A stretch of DNA of 64,000 bases, from the NCBI RefSeq assembly GCF_011075055.1, contig NC_058143.1, forward strand, positions 8,199,057 to 8,263,056. The letters run 5' to 3'. Positions 13,611 to 24,459 of the stretch are shown piece after piece. The position numbers were made by a program, and so were the translations under genes. The notes beneath the pieces are model-generated. The model was not told the origin of the DNA and ran no database searches. It worked only from the letters and a program-made list of their open reading frames with translations. Within the stretch, counting starts at the first letter, position 1, and each line of letters begins with the position of its first letter. Source of the stretch: Mangifera indica (lineage: Eukaryota > Streptophyta > Magnoliopsida > Sapindales > Anacardiaceae).

Positions 13611-14040
13611 AGCTTTGACTCTTGTTCATTGTTGTCTGATGCCATAAGTTTATTGGGTTATCAAAGTTTTGTGTTGTTTTCAAGCCGTTCTCATCTATCA
13701 TGACATTAAAAATTCAATCCTATGGAAACTATTGGATCTGAATTTGTGGAATTGTCATATGAATGCGATGTATCAGGGTGTTATTCTTAAGTTTAAAGGT
13801 CTTGGCATTTTTTTAGTTAGGGTTCTCAAAGAACCTGTTTTGCAAGTTCTCGATATTTGGGATGAAATATTTAGATTTATTTATGATCTTTGGTGGACTA
13901 AATTGTTTAGAATTGACATTTATTACATTGAATCATGGGTATATGAATTTTATAATAGCTTAGAATTGGCTAAAGGATCTTGAGGTGAACTCGTTGACTA
14001 CATTTTGAAATTTCGGTTAAGGGAAGGTATTTTGAAGTGA
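13610..14040 (+). pseudogene. 5' part of a plant retroelement ORF1-like (Athila-type) gene
   Basis: The frame open at about 13669-13983 carries VLDIWDEIFRFIYDL..WTKLF and ESWVYEFYNSLELAKGS. It continues after one TGA as GELVDYILKFRLREGIL and runs straight into the first tandem unit. The pattern of a Trp-rich block, an E..V.EFY phrase and then an R-G-rich strand resembles the domain called putative plant transposon protein or Athila ORF1. That resemblance is by eye only. It has no clean start, and a stop at 13981 breaks it. It is the single-copy left part of the gene whose next segment was amplified. Confidence 0.5.
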
Positions 14041-17000
14041 AACTGGAAGACTTAACAATATGGCTTGATTGCGATTGTGAGGATTTCTGCTAATTTTGAT
14101 GCTCAAGTTGCTGGAGAAACATTGGGTGGTATTGAGAGATATAAGAAGAGTGTTAAGTCGAGTGCATTACATACTCCTGTCATACAAATTATTCATTGCA
14201 TGATAACATATACCCTAAATGCACAAGATCAATCCAATGGTCAAATGACATTAAAGAATCTTATATTGTTGGATGTCGCTTTCCATGGCCCTCAAGTGGA
14301 TACAACTTATTGGATTATTACTAAGATCAATTCGATTAAGGATGTGGAAGGAGTTGTTGAACTTGACATTATTGTTATTGTTATTATTGAGGGTTTCGAG
14401 ATTTGTCTGGAAGAAAATGATCAACCATATGTAATGAGAATTTTTGAGAAAGATTATATTGGTTTTAACACTCTTTCTCAGATAAACATAATCCATCACC
14501 TTCCTTAAGGTATGTGGTATCTTAGTCAACCTCAACCTAATCCGCCTACATATCTTGCTTAACTAGATCCTTCACCTACTGTTTCTTAAGAAGAGAAAGC
14601 ACACTGCTGCCAATCAAATCCTTCTTGACCTATATCTAACCATAGGCAGATACATCCTTGTTGGTTTTGGATACCGATCCTCTACCTTTTAGAATCGTAT
14701 ACTTAGGCTCGTAAGCTCTATAAATGAATCATTACTTAGGTTGCATCATGACGTGCATGGGTTACAAAGTTGCATCATGAAACTGGAAGACTTAACAATA
14801 TGGCTTGATTGCGATTGTGAGGATTTCTGCAAATTTTGATGCTCAAGTTGCTGGAGAAACATTGGGTGGTGTTGAGAGATATAGGAAGAGTGTTAAGTCG
14901 AGTGCATTACATACTCCTGTCATGCAAATTATTCATTGCATGATAACATATACCCTAAATGCACAAGATCAATCCAATGGTCAAATGACATTAAAGAATC
15001 TTGTATTGTTGGATGTCGCTTTCCATGGCCCTCAAGTGGATACAACTTATTGGATTATTACTAAGATCAATTCGATTAAGGATGTTATGGAAGGAGTTGT
15101 TGAACTTGATATTACTGTTATTGTTATTATTGAGGGTTTCGAGATTTGTCTGGAAGAAAATGATCAACCATATGTAATGAGATTTTTTGAGAAAGATTAT
15201 ATTGGTTTTAACACTCTTTCTCAGATAAACATAATCCATCACCTTCCTTAAGGTATGTGGTATCTTGGTCAACCTCAACCTAATCTGCCTACATATCTTG
15301 CTTAACTAGCTCCTTCACCCACTGTTTCTCAAGAAGAGAAAGCACATTGCTGCCAATCAAATCCTTCTCGACCTATATCTAACCATAGGCAGATGCATCC
15401 TTGTTGACAGTTAGTTTTGGATACCGATCCTCTACCTTTTAGAATCTATACTTGGGCTCGTAAGCTCTATAAATGAATCATTACTTAGGTTGCATCATGA
15501 CGTGCATGGGTTACAAAGTTGCATCATGAAACTGGAAGACTTAACAATATGGCTTGATTGCGATTGTGAGGATTTCTGCTAATTTTGATGCTCAAGTTGC
15601 TGGAGAAACATTAGGTGGTGTTGAGAGATATAGGAAGAGTGTTAAGTCGAGTGCATTACATACTCCTGCCATGCAAATTATTCATTGCATGATAACATAT
15701 ACCCTAAATGCACAAGATCAATCCAATGGTCAAATGACATTAAAGAATCTTGTATTGTTGGATGTCGCTTTCCATGGCCCTCAAGTGGATACAACTTATT
15801 GGATTATTACTAAGATCAATTCGATTAAGGATGTTGTGGAAGGAGTTGTTGAACTTGACATTACTGTTATTGTTATTATTGAGGGTTTCGAGATTTGTCT
15901 AGAAGAAAATGATCAACCATATGTAATGAGATTTTTTTAGAAAGATTATATTGGTTTTAACACTCTTTCTCAGATAAACATAATCCATCACCTTCCTTAA
16001 GGTATGTGGTATCTTGGTCAACCTCAACCTAATCTGCCTACATATCTTGCTTAACTAGCTCCTTCACCCACTGTTTCTCAAGAAGAGAAAGCACATTGCT
16101 GCCAATCAAATCCTTCTCGACCTTTATCTAACCATAAGCAGATGCATCCTTGTTGACAGTTAGTTTTGGATACCGATCCTCTACCTTTTAGAATCTATAC
16201 TTGGGCTCGTAAGCTCTATAAATGAATCATTACTTAGGTTGCATCATGACGTGCATGGGTTACAAAGTTGCATCATGAAACTGGAAGACTTAACAATATG
16301 GCTTGATTGCGATTGTGAGGATTTCTGCTAATTTTGATGCTCAAGTTGCTGGAGAAACATTGGGTGGTGTTGAGAGATATAGGAAGAGTGTTAAGTCGAG
16401 TGCATTACATACTCCTGCCATGCAAATTATTCATTGCATGATAACATATACCCTAAATGCACAAGATCAATCCAATGGTCAAATGACATTAAAGAATCTT
16501 GTATTGTTGGATGTCGCTTTCCATGGCCCTCAAGTGGATACAACTTATTGGATTATTACTAAGATCAATTCGATTAAGGATGTTGTGGAAGGAGTTGTTG
16601 AACTTGACATTACTGTTATTGTTATTATTGAGGGTTTCGAGATTTGTCTGGAAGAAAATGATCAACCATATGTAATGAGATTTTTTGAGAAACATTGTAT
16701 TGGTTTTAACACTCTTTCTCAGATAAACATAATCCATCACCTTTCTTAAGGTATGTGGTATCTTGGTCAACCTCAACCTAATCTGCCTACATATCTTGCT
16801 TAACTAGATCCTTCACCCACTGTTTCTCAAGAAGAGAAAGCACACTGCTGCCAATCAAATCCTTCTCGACCTATATCTAACCATAGGCAGATGCATCTTT
16901 ATTGGTTTTGGATACCAATCCTTTACCTTTTAGAATCGTATACTTGGGCTCGTAAGCTCTATAAATGAATAATTACTTAGGTTGCATCATGAAACTGGAA

Positions 17001-19189
17001 GACTTAACAATATGGCTTGATTGCGATTGTGAGGATTTCTGCTGATTTTGATGCTCAAGTTGCTGGAGAAACATTGGGTGGTGTTGAGAGATATAGAAAG
17101 AGTGTTAAGTCGAGTGCATTACATACTCCTGTCATGCAAATTATTCATTGCATGATAACATATACCCTAAATGCACAAGATCAATCCAATGGTCAAATGA
17201 CATTAAAGAATCTTGTATTGTTGGATGTCGCTTTCCATGGCCCTCAAGTGGATACAACTTATTGGATTATTACTAAGATCAATTCGATTAAGGATGTTGT
17301 GGAAGGAGTTGTTGAACTTGATATTACTGTTATTGTTATTATTGAGGGTTTCGAGATTTGTCTGGAAGAAAATGATCAACCATATGTAATGAGATTTTTT
17401 GAGAAAAATTGTATTGGTTTTAACACTCTTTCTCAGATAAACATAATCCATCACCTTTCTTAAGGTATGTGGTATCTTGGTCAACCTCAACCTAATCTGC
17501 CTACATATCTTGCTTAACTAGATCCTTCACCCACTGTTTCTCAAGAAGAGAAAGCACACTGGTGCCAATCAAATCCTTCTTGACCTATATCTAACCATAG
17601 GCAGATGCATCCTTGTTGGTTTTGGATACCGATCCTCTACCTTTTAGAATCGTATACTTGGGCTCGTAAGCTCTATAAATGAATCATTACTTAGGTTGCA
17701 TCATGACGTGCATGGGTTACAAAGTTGCATCATGAAACTGGAAGACTTAACAATATGGCTTGATTGCGATTGTGAGGATTTCTACTGATTTTGATGCTCA
17801 AGTTGCTGGAGAAACATTGGGTGGTGTTGAGAGATATAGGAAGAGTGTTAAGTCGAGTGCATTACATACTCCTGCCATGCAAATTATTCATTGCATGATA
17901 ACATATACCCTAAATGCACAAGATCAATCCAATGGTCAAATGACATTAAAGAATCTTGTATTGTTGGATGTCGCTTTCCATGGCCCTCAAGTGGATACAA
18001 CTTATTGGATTATTACTAAGATCAATTCGATTAAGGATGTTGTGGAAGGAGTTGTTAAACTTGACATTACTGTTATTGTTATTATTGAGGGTTTCGAGAT
18101 TTGTCTGGAAGAAAATGATCAACCATATGTAATGAGATTTTTTGAGAAAAATTATATTGGTTTTAACACTCTTTCTCAAATAAACATAATCCATCACCTT
18201 TCTTAAGGTATGTGGTATCTTGGTCAACCTCAACCTAATCTGCCTACATATCTTGCTTAACTAGATCCTTCACCCACTGTTTCTCAAGAAGAGAAAACAC
18301 ACTGCTGCCAATCAAATCCTTCTCGACCTATATCTAACCATAGGCAGATGCATCCTTATTGGTTTTGGATACTGATCCTTTACCTTTTAGAATCGTATAC
18401 TTGGGCTCGTAAGCTCTATAAATGAATCATTACTTAGGTTGCATCATGAAACTGGAAGACTTAACAATATGGCTTGATTGCGATTGTGAGGATTTCTGCT
18501 GATTTTGATGCTCAAGTTGCTGGAGAAACATTGGGTGGTGTTGAGAGATATAGGAAGAGTGTTAAGTCGAGTGCATTACATACTCCTGTCATGCAAATTA
18601 TTCATTGCATGATAACATATACCCTAAATGCACAAGATCAATCCAATGGTCAAATGACATTAAAGAATCTTGTATTGTTGGATGTCGCTTTCCATGGCCC
18701 TCAAGTGGATACAACTTATTGGATTATTACTAAGATCAATTCGATTAAGGATGTTGTGGAAGGAGTTGTTGAACTTGACATTACTGTTATTGTTATTATT
18801 GAGGGTTTCGAGATTTGTCTAGAAGAAAATGATCAACCATATGTAATGAGATTTTTTGAGAAAGATTATATTGGTTTTAACACTCTTTCTCAGATAAACA
18901 TAATCCATCACCTTCCTTAAGGTATGTGGTATCTTGGTCAACCTCAACCTAATCTGCCTACATATCTTGCTTAACTAGCTCCTTCACCCACTGTTTCTCA
19001 AGAAGAGAAAGCACATTGCTGCCAATCAAATCCTTCTCGACCTATATCTAACCATAGGCAGATGCATCCTTGTTGACAGTTAGTTTTGGATACCGATCCT
19101 CTACCTTTTAGAATCGTATACTTGGGCTTGTAAGCTCTATAAATGAATCATTACTTAGGTTGCATCATGACGTGCATGGGTTACAAAGT
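14041..19189 (+). repeat. Tandem array: seven units of 714-749 bp
   Basis: Unit starts (phrase AACTGGAAGACTTAACAATA) are at 14041, 14781, 15530, 16279, 16993, 17736 and 18450. This gives lengths of 740, 749, 749, 714, 743, 714 and about 740 bp. Copies are nearly identical by eye. Units 4 and 6 lack the same 29-bp phrase around GACGTGCATGGGTTACAAAG before the next unit. Units 2, 3 and 7 carry an extra GACAGTTA-like insertion. Each unit contains one open stretch of about 148 codons with the same amino-acid sequence. The array sits inside the single-copy flanks at 13610-14040 and 19190-19330. Confidence 0.97.
14065..18920 (+). pseudogene. Seven repeated copies of an ORF1-like fragment (about 148 codons each)
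   Basis: Open stretches lie at 14065-14508, 14805-15251, 15554-15940, 16303-16749, 17017-17463, 17760-18206 and 18474-18920. Each reads IAIVRISANFDAQVAGETLGG at its start and QINIIHHLP or LS at its end, with HCMITYTLNAQDQSNGQMTL and DTTYWIITKINSI between. This pattern resembles the plant retroelement ORF1 or transposon-protein domain. The frame has no ATG: it begins at a TTG just after an in-frame TAA, so I do not call it a gene. Copy 1 lost one codon. Copy 3 has a GAG to TAG nonsense change at about 15938. The remaining five are uninterrupted. Confidence 0.7.
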
Positions 19190-19330
19190 GATTTGCACGA
19201 GTTATGCACTAATATGCAAGGTTATTATCATTTCCTCAGTTCCATGGATCTTTCCTTCAGTAGCATCTTCGTGACTGTTACCCTGGTTCCAACAATGTGC
19301 CTCCTCTTCTAGAGGACGAGCCATGATTTG
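19190..19330 (+). pseudogene. 3' part of the ORF1-like gene after the array
   Basis: Right after the last unit the frame reads DLHELCTNMQGYYHFLSSMD and then breaks. A residue pattern of this kind (Q..YY.FL) is commonly found towards the end of plant retroelement ORF1 proteins. It is joined to the shared phrase GGGTTACAAAGT that ends units 1, 2, 3 and 5. That makes it the natural continuation of the gene before amplification. The call rests on pattern only. Confidence 0.4.
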
Positions 19331-19960
19331 TCTTTCATGCTTTATACATCTAATTGTATCTCATCATATTGCATAGTTTTGAGGAACATTTATCTTTTGA
19401 TATTTAATACTTTTTATCTTTTATTGCATAAATGGATACTATCGTTTCTTTTACTTTGTTGTTATGCTTACTTATATTGATATTGAAAATGTTTTTGTTG
19501 ATGTTATGCTATACTTCACATTATCAACCTTCTAGATATTGTGGATTAGATTTGTTGTTGATGATGATATTGAGAGTGTTTTTTCTCTTGTTTGTAATTT
19601 TGGTATATTTAAAAAATAAAGAAAACTCTATTGAAATTTTTTTTTTATATTAATGACAAAAAAGGGAAAAGATTGATAGAGTTTAAGTTTTATAAAGAAT
19701 TTTCTTAAATGGTTAAATGAAATGAATTGAAAATGATTTTTAAAATGGTTAATGAAATGAGTTTTAAAGGTTGAGATTGATTTTCTTAAATGGCTAAATG
19801 GTTATGAAAGATTGATTTTGGTTATCACAAATTGGGAACTAAGTTGCATTGTATTGTTTAAGTAAAGTTTAAATTCTTTCTAAAGTTTTTCAAATTCGTT
19901 AAATTGTTTTTTCAATACTTAAACTTAAGTTTTGTCATCAATCAAAAAAGGGGAGATTAT
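19331..19960 (+). other. AT-rich internal retroelement sequence ending in a polypurine tract
   Basis: A hydrophobic open frame at 19432-19653 has no recognisable domain. Two purine-rich phrases follow: GACAAAAAAGGGAAAAGATTG near 19655, and CAAAAAAGGGGAGATTAT at 19943-19960. The second lies directly before the LTR start TG at 19961. It is the standard form of the polypurine tract at the end of many plant copia elements. Confidence 0.55.
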
Positions 19961-20998
19961 TGAACCTCTATGTGTTTTGATTATGTCAAAATTAAGTTCA
20001 AAGTTGTTAATAAATGTTTATTGAGCTAATTAATCCAAACATAAAATTCCTAGGACCAAAATATTGGTGAAATGCAATTGTTTAATTTTTCAAGTATGAG
20101 AAACCGTCTCTAATGGGATGCCAGTTCTTTTGCTCGTCTCATATCTGTCCTTAGAAGTTTGGAGTTCTCAGGAATTTTTGTCGAATGAATAGGGATGCTT
20201 GTCCTTAATCAATAGACTCATGTTCTATATTGGAATATGACCATGTGATATGTATCCCCCCTTTAATTCATTCAAAAGCAAATTTGGGATAATCAACAAA
20301 GTTAACATGGTAGGACACCTATCCTTCTACCTGTCTTTACCTATCCTCTCATGTCTGAAGTCTTTTGGAATTTTAAGGTGTAAAGATGGACACTTATCCC
20401 AAAAAAAAGGACACTTATTCATTGAGTGGCATGTTTCTAGAATTTGATTGTTGGACGACTATTTCAAGGCCGCCAAAGTCTGAATGTGTAAGTAGATGCC
20501 CGTTCTTCAATATAGGACTCTCATCCAGTTGCATTTTGAAGGCCATAACATCATTTTCACAAATCAATAGCTACTAAAATGAATCTAACGGATCTTTCAA
20601 GCCTTAAAGCTATATAAACAAGTTGGATTGAAGTCAAAAGAGTCAAAGAACATATCAAAGTATTCAAGAATTGTCATTTCAAGCCTTAAAGCTATATAAA
20701 CAAGTTTAATCTCTTTCTAAAAACCAAGAACTCATATCTTCAAGAGAAACACTTGTACACATTAGTAAAATCAGCCTATTAGAGACACATTCTACTTATA
20801 AATCTTCTTTCTAATTACACTTGGATGAAATCCCTATCATTGTTGTAAAAGGGCATAATCCTGATTCAGTTAGTGTAATCCTAAAATGATTTGAATGGAA
20901 ACTTCAAAGCAGTTGCAAGAAGAAGTGGACATAGGAGGCTTGAGATGAAAAACTTTGAACCATTCTTATGAGGATTAATTTGTCATTAGGGTTTTTCA
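19961..20998 (+). repeat. Copia LTR (about 1,038 bp)
   Basis: The segment starts TGAACCTCTATG and ends TTTTTCA, so it has TG...CA ends. A polypurine tract (AAAAAAGGGGAGATTAT) abuts its left side. A primer-binding site (TGGTATCAGAGC) starts two bases after its right side. Both junctions fit LTR boundaries. No second copy of this LTR is present in the window, so the element to its right is truncated. Confidence 0.8.
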
Positions 20999-21000
20999 AT

Positions 21001-21012
21001 TGGTATCAGAGC
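21001..21012 (+). other. Primer-binding site (initiator tRNA-Met complement)
   Basis: TGGTATCAGAGC is the usual plant copia primer-binding sequence. It lies two bases after the LTR end at 20998 and is followed within about 60 bases by gag sequence. Confidence 0.88.
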
Positions 21013-21059
21013 TTGGACTTTAGATTTATAAATTCCAATGAATTTTAAAGTTTAAAATC

Positions 21060-22075
21060 ATTTGAGAATGACAAACACCTTTACACCAGTTTTTAGTGAA
21101 GGATAATGCATTATTAAGCCACCCTTTATTTTTTAGAGTAAACTACACCTAATGGAAAATTAGAATTAGATTACACATTAGATTAATAGACTATAAGTTG
21201 TGGAAAATTATTGAACATGGTGACTTTGTACCTCGGAATCCCATAACTAATAAGCATAAAGATGAAATGGAATATAATGATAAAGATGAAAAATTGTTGA
21301 ATTTGAATGCTAAAGCCATAAACATAGTATTTTGTGCATTAGACTCAACCAAATTTAATAGAGTTTCTGCTTGTGAAATAACAAAAGAAGTTTGCACTAT
21401 CCTTTAAACAACACATGAAGGCACAAGCCAAGTCAAATAGTCGAAAATCAAGCTTCTCTTCTATATGAGTTGTTTGAAATGAAGAAGGGGAAAAACATAA
21501 CAGACATGTGTAAAAGATTTTCGAACTTAGTAAATGACTTGAAGGGTTTTGGAAAGAGATTTGGAACTATAAAATTAGTTAAAAATGTGTTAAGGTCATT
21601 ACCAGAGTCATGGACCATAAAGGTAACGACAATTGAGGAATCTAAAAACCTAACTAAGATACAAATGGATGAGCTCATAAGAAGTCTTTTGACCTATAAA
21701 ATAAAAAGAAAACCAAAGGAAGATGAAGTAAAACCAAAAAAGGACTTTGCCTTGAAGGCAATTGAGAAAAATAAGGAAGATGGAAAATCTTCAATGGGAT
21801 GAGAAAGATGTAAGCCTTCTACCCTGCAAATTTATTATAATTCTCTCAAAGTCCAAAAGAAATAAAGGAAAAAACTTCAATTAATCAAAAGGAAAAGAAA
21901 TAGAGGAAAGAAGATTATATGCTATAAATGCAAGAAATCGGACCACATTAGACAAGAATGTCCTCTTCTCAAAAAGAAGAAAAAAGAGACCCTTTCCTCA
22001 AAAAGAAGAAAAAAGAGAAGAAATTCAAAAGAAACGTACACACTGCTACTTGGAAGGGAAGTGATGACTTAAGTG
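21060..22075 (+). pseudogene. Decayed copia gag (UBN2-type) with zinc knuckle
   Basis: Blocks on the + strand read YKLWKIIEHGDFVP, then KLLNLNAKAINIVFCALD, then NITDMCKRFSNLVNDLKGFG and RSLPESWTIKVTTIEESKNL. This is the gag (UBN2-like) order. At 21919-21962 comes a CX2CX4HX4C zinc knuckle (CYKCKKSDHIRQEC). Frameshifts near 21190 and 21407 and stops break the frame. Protease, integrase and RT do not follow, so the element was cut short at about 22075-22130. Confidence 0.85.
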
Positions 22076-22079
22076 ACAA

Positions 22080-23150
22080 AAATGAGCAAGAGGAAGAAAG
22101 GGCCAATTGAATCATGCAAACATGAAATTAAATATCTAATACCTATCACCATATTGACAATAAGAGAATATTAACCGTCCATGTAATGTTCATACTTACA
22201 GAGAGACAAATGGTTTTTGCAGCATTGCTCACACTTTAGAAATTGGCGTGCAATTGTGATATGGTCGAAACTTATTTTCAGTTAAATTTACACTTATAAG
22301 ATTTATCAAGGTAATCAACAACTAGTATAAAGATGCCATTACTTTGTTGCTTCGAAAAAGAATCAAACATGATCTTATTTAAAAGCCATAAATAAGAAAC
22401 ATGGGTTCATGTTTGCCATGACTCTTGCAATCTGTGTTGCATTAAATAATAGTTTTCCATTGTCTTGTAAATACTTCTCACATTTTCGACAATCACAACA
22501 GAAATATAATTACTATTCTATCACATCAAGATATTCATAAAATCACATACTTTCACATTTTATAAAAAAAAAACAAATTATATCTATGTAATTCTAATCT
22601 CTAACAGTATAAATTCTTAGTAGTGGAAAAACTAAGGGAAAGACACTCCTAACACTTAATTATCACTATATAACACCGTGATACAACTTTTTGCTTAAAT
22701 TGCCAAGACAATATGACTATTGTGGATAACGTCTCTTAGTATTTTCAATAAAAAGACATTAAAACCCTCGAATATTTGGTGTACGTTTTGTTTTTACCCT
22801 TGTCTCTTTGTATTCTTGCATGGAAACCCATGCAGATTTGGTATAATTTCTCAATAGTGCAAATTTGTGCACCATCAATTATGTTATGATGTTTGATTTT
22901 CTTGACATAGTTTTAGAATTACAAAATTATAGATAAGAAGGGAAGGGAAGAATCAATAGGTTAAGGTTTGATTTTTTCTATTAAAATTATTTTATATTTT
23001 AATTAAAGTTAAATATTCATCCTTGATCTATTAAGTAAATCCTCTCTGTGTTAAAAATGATTATTTCTAAAGTTGGCCAGTATCTAATATAATTTTAAAA
23101 AGTGAAGGGTTGTTTTAACAAAAAGTTAAAATATGATCGTCTGGATGTTA
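22080..23150. other. Intergenic flank left of the large MULE; original upstream region of the aspartic protease gene
   Basis: No intact gene. Before the MULE inserted at 23160, the right part of this stretch would have lain just upstream of the aspartic protease gene now starting at 35387. On the - strand at about 22520-22440 a short Cys-rich frame (YFCCDCRKCEKYLQDNGK) is followed by LFNATQ, but I cannot assign it. The rest is AT-rich. Confidence 0.45.
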
Positions 23151-23159
23151 TTTTAAGAA
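23151..23159 (+). repeat. 9-bp target-site duplication, left copy
   Basis: TTTTAAGAA lies directly before the MULE end GGGAAATT. The same nine bases follow the other end at 35275-35283. A 9-bp duplication is the hallmark of Mutator-like insertion. Confidence 0.92.
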
Positions 23160-23269
23160 GGGAAATTATTAAAAATAGACAAAATTAAAGGGGTCAAAGC
23201 GAAATTGCCCAAAAAATTTAGGTTTAAGCAAAAATACCCATGTTTTGTGAAATGACGAAAATACCCCCA

Positions 23270-23278
23270 TATATAAAG
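23270..23278 (+). promoter_or_regulatory. TATA-like box for the ULP1-type gene
   Basis: TATATAAAG lies 114 bases before the candidate start ATG at 23392, within the MULE end. The second tandem unit has a weaker CTTATAAGC at about 23850, before the ATG at 23988. Placement is inferred from spacing only. Confidence 0.45.
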
Positions 23279-23655
23279 TTAACTAATTTTCACTGTACAA
23301 CGGCAAGAATATTCCAAAGTTTCCCACCTCCCACGGCAATCCCATGGCGAGCGTCATTTCCGCCGATTTTCTTTCGTTCCGGCAACCGAAAATGGCAAAT
23401 AAGGTTAGTATATCTCCCATAATCTTCTTTGGATCAAGTTATTGCTGATATTATTGAGATTTAACTGAGAATTTTAGGTTTGAAATTTTAGGGTTTACGG
23501 GTTGAATAATGCTTAAAATGTTTCGATTTTTGGTTGTTTTCGTTGAATTGATTGAGGGGTTTTATGTTATAAAATGTGTAGATTTGATTTATGTGAAAAT
23601 CGGAGGTCGAAACGACCAAAAATTGGCCGAAAATGCTGCCAAATGGATCGGCTGT

Positions 23656-23687
23656 CTTGCCGTGGGAACGAAGTTTCCCACGGCAAG
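23656..23687 (+). repeat. Perfect 13-bp hairpin in tandem unit 1
   Basis: CTTGCCGTGGGAA, a 6-base loop, then TTCCCACGGCAAG. The arms pair perfectly. A matching hairpin occurs in unit 2 at 24252-24281. Confidence 0.85.
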
Positions 23688-24251
23688 AGATTTCTCCCAC
23701 GGCAGCTAAATGGACAATGGGTTTTTGGGGGTGTGAAATGGCTTTTTTAAAACATTGGGTTTTCGGGGAAATATTTATCCCACGTCGGGTTTTTATGATA
23801 TTTCGCAAGTTGGTGTGGGAAAAGCGCAATTACGAAAATGCCCCCCCTTATAAGCACAGCAAAATTTCATTTCCTCCCACGGCAAGTTGCGTTCATTTCC
23901 ACGAAAATTCCAAAAGCATTCCACCTCCCATGGCAATTCCACGACGATCTCATTTCCGTCGATTTTGAAGCTTCCCGGCAACCGCAAATGGCAAAGAAGG
24001 TTAGTATATCTCCCGTAATATTGTTTGGATCAAGTTATTGCTGAAATAATTGAGATTTGATTGAGAATTTTGGTTTTGAAATGTTAGGGTTTACGTTTGA
24101 ATATTGCTTAAAATCTTTCGATTTTTGGTTGTTTTGGTTGAATTGATTGAGGGCTTTGATGTTATACAATGTTTACCTTTGATGTATGTGAAAATTGGAG
24201 GTCAAAACGACCAAAATTGGGTCGAAAATCGCTGCCAAATGAATCGGCAGT

Positions 24252-24281
24252 CTGCCGTGGGAACGACGTTTCCCACGGCAG
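24252..24281 (+). repeat. Perfect 12-bp hairpin in tandem unit 2
   Basis: CTGCCGTGGGAA, a 6-base loop, then TTCCCACGGCAG. The outer base pair and loop differ from the unit 1 hairpin, but the core and the pairing are kept. Confidence 0.85.
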
Positions 24282-24459
24282 CACGAGTTTTCCCACGGCA
24301 GCGAATTTTCCTTGTTTAGTTGGGGCTGAAGTTGGTTTTTTAAAACCTTGGGGAGCCGTATGAGTTTTGTTACAGCACAGGGGGTTTTAGGAAATTTGGC
24401 ATATAACAGTGGACTTTTTTTATTAAAGAATTTTCATGAGGGGTTAAATTGAAGATTTT

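Larger units (their letters stand above)
23320..24375 (+). repeat. Two ~600-bp tandem units in the left end of the MULE
   Basis: The phrase CCTCCCAYGGCAAT starts at about 23326 and again at about 23925. After it both units carry ATTTCCG.CGATTTT, a CCGGCAACCG phrase, then ATGGCAAA.AAGGTTAGTAT, then a common stretch with TTGGATCAAGTTATTGCTGA, and end with a CCCACGGCA-rich part. The copies differ by scattered substitutions and small indels. Both contain the same potential first exon and the same hairpin. Confidence 0.88.

Noticed and set aside
14251..18233. Repeated antisense frames of about 95 codons in the tandem array
   Set aside because: They are shadows of the + strand frame, repeated only because the units are repeated.
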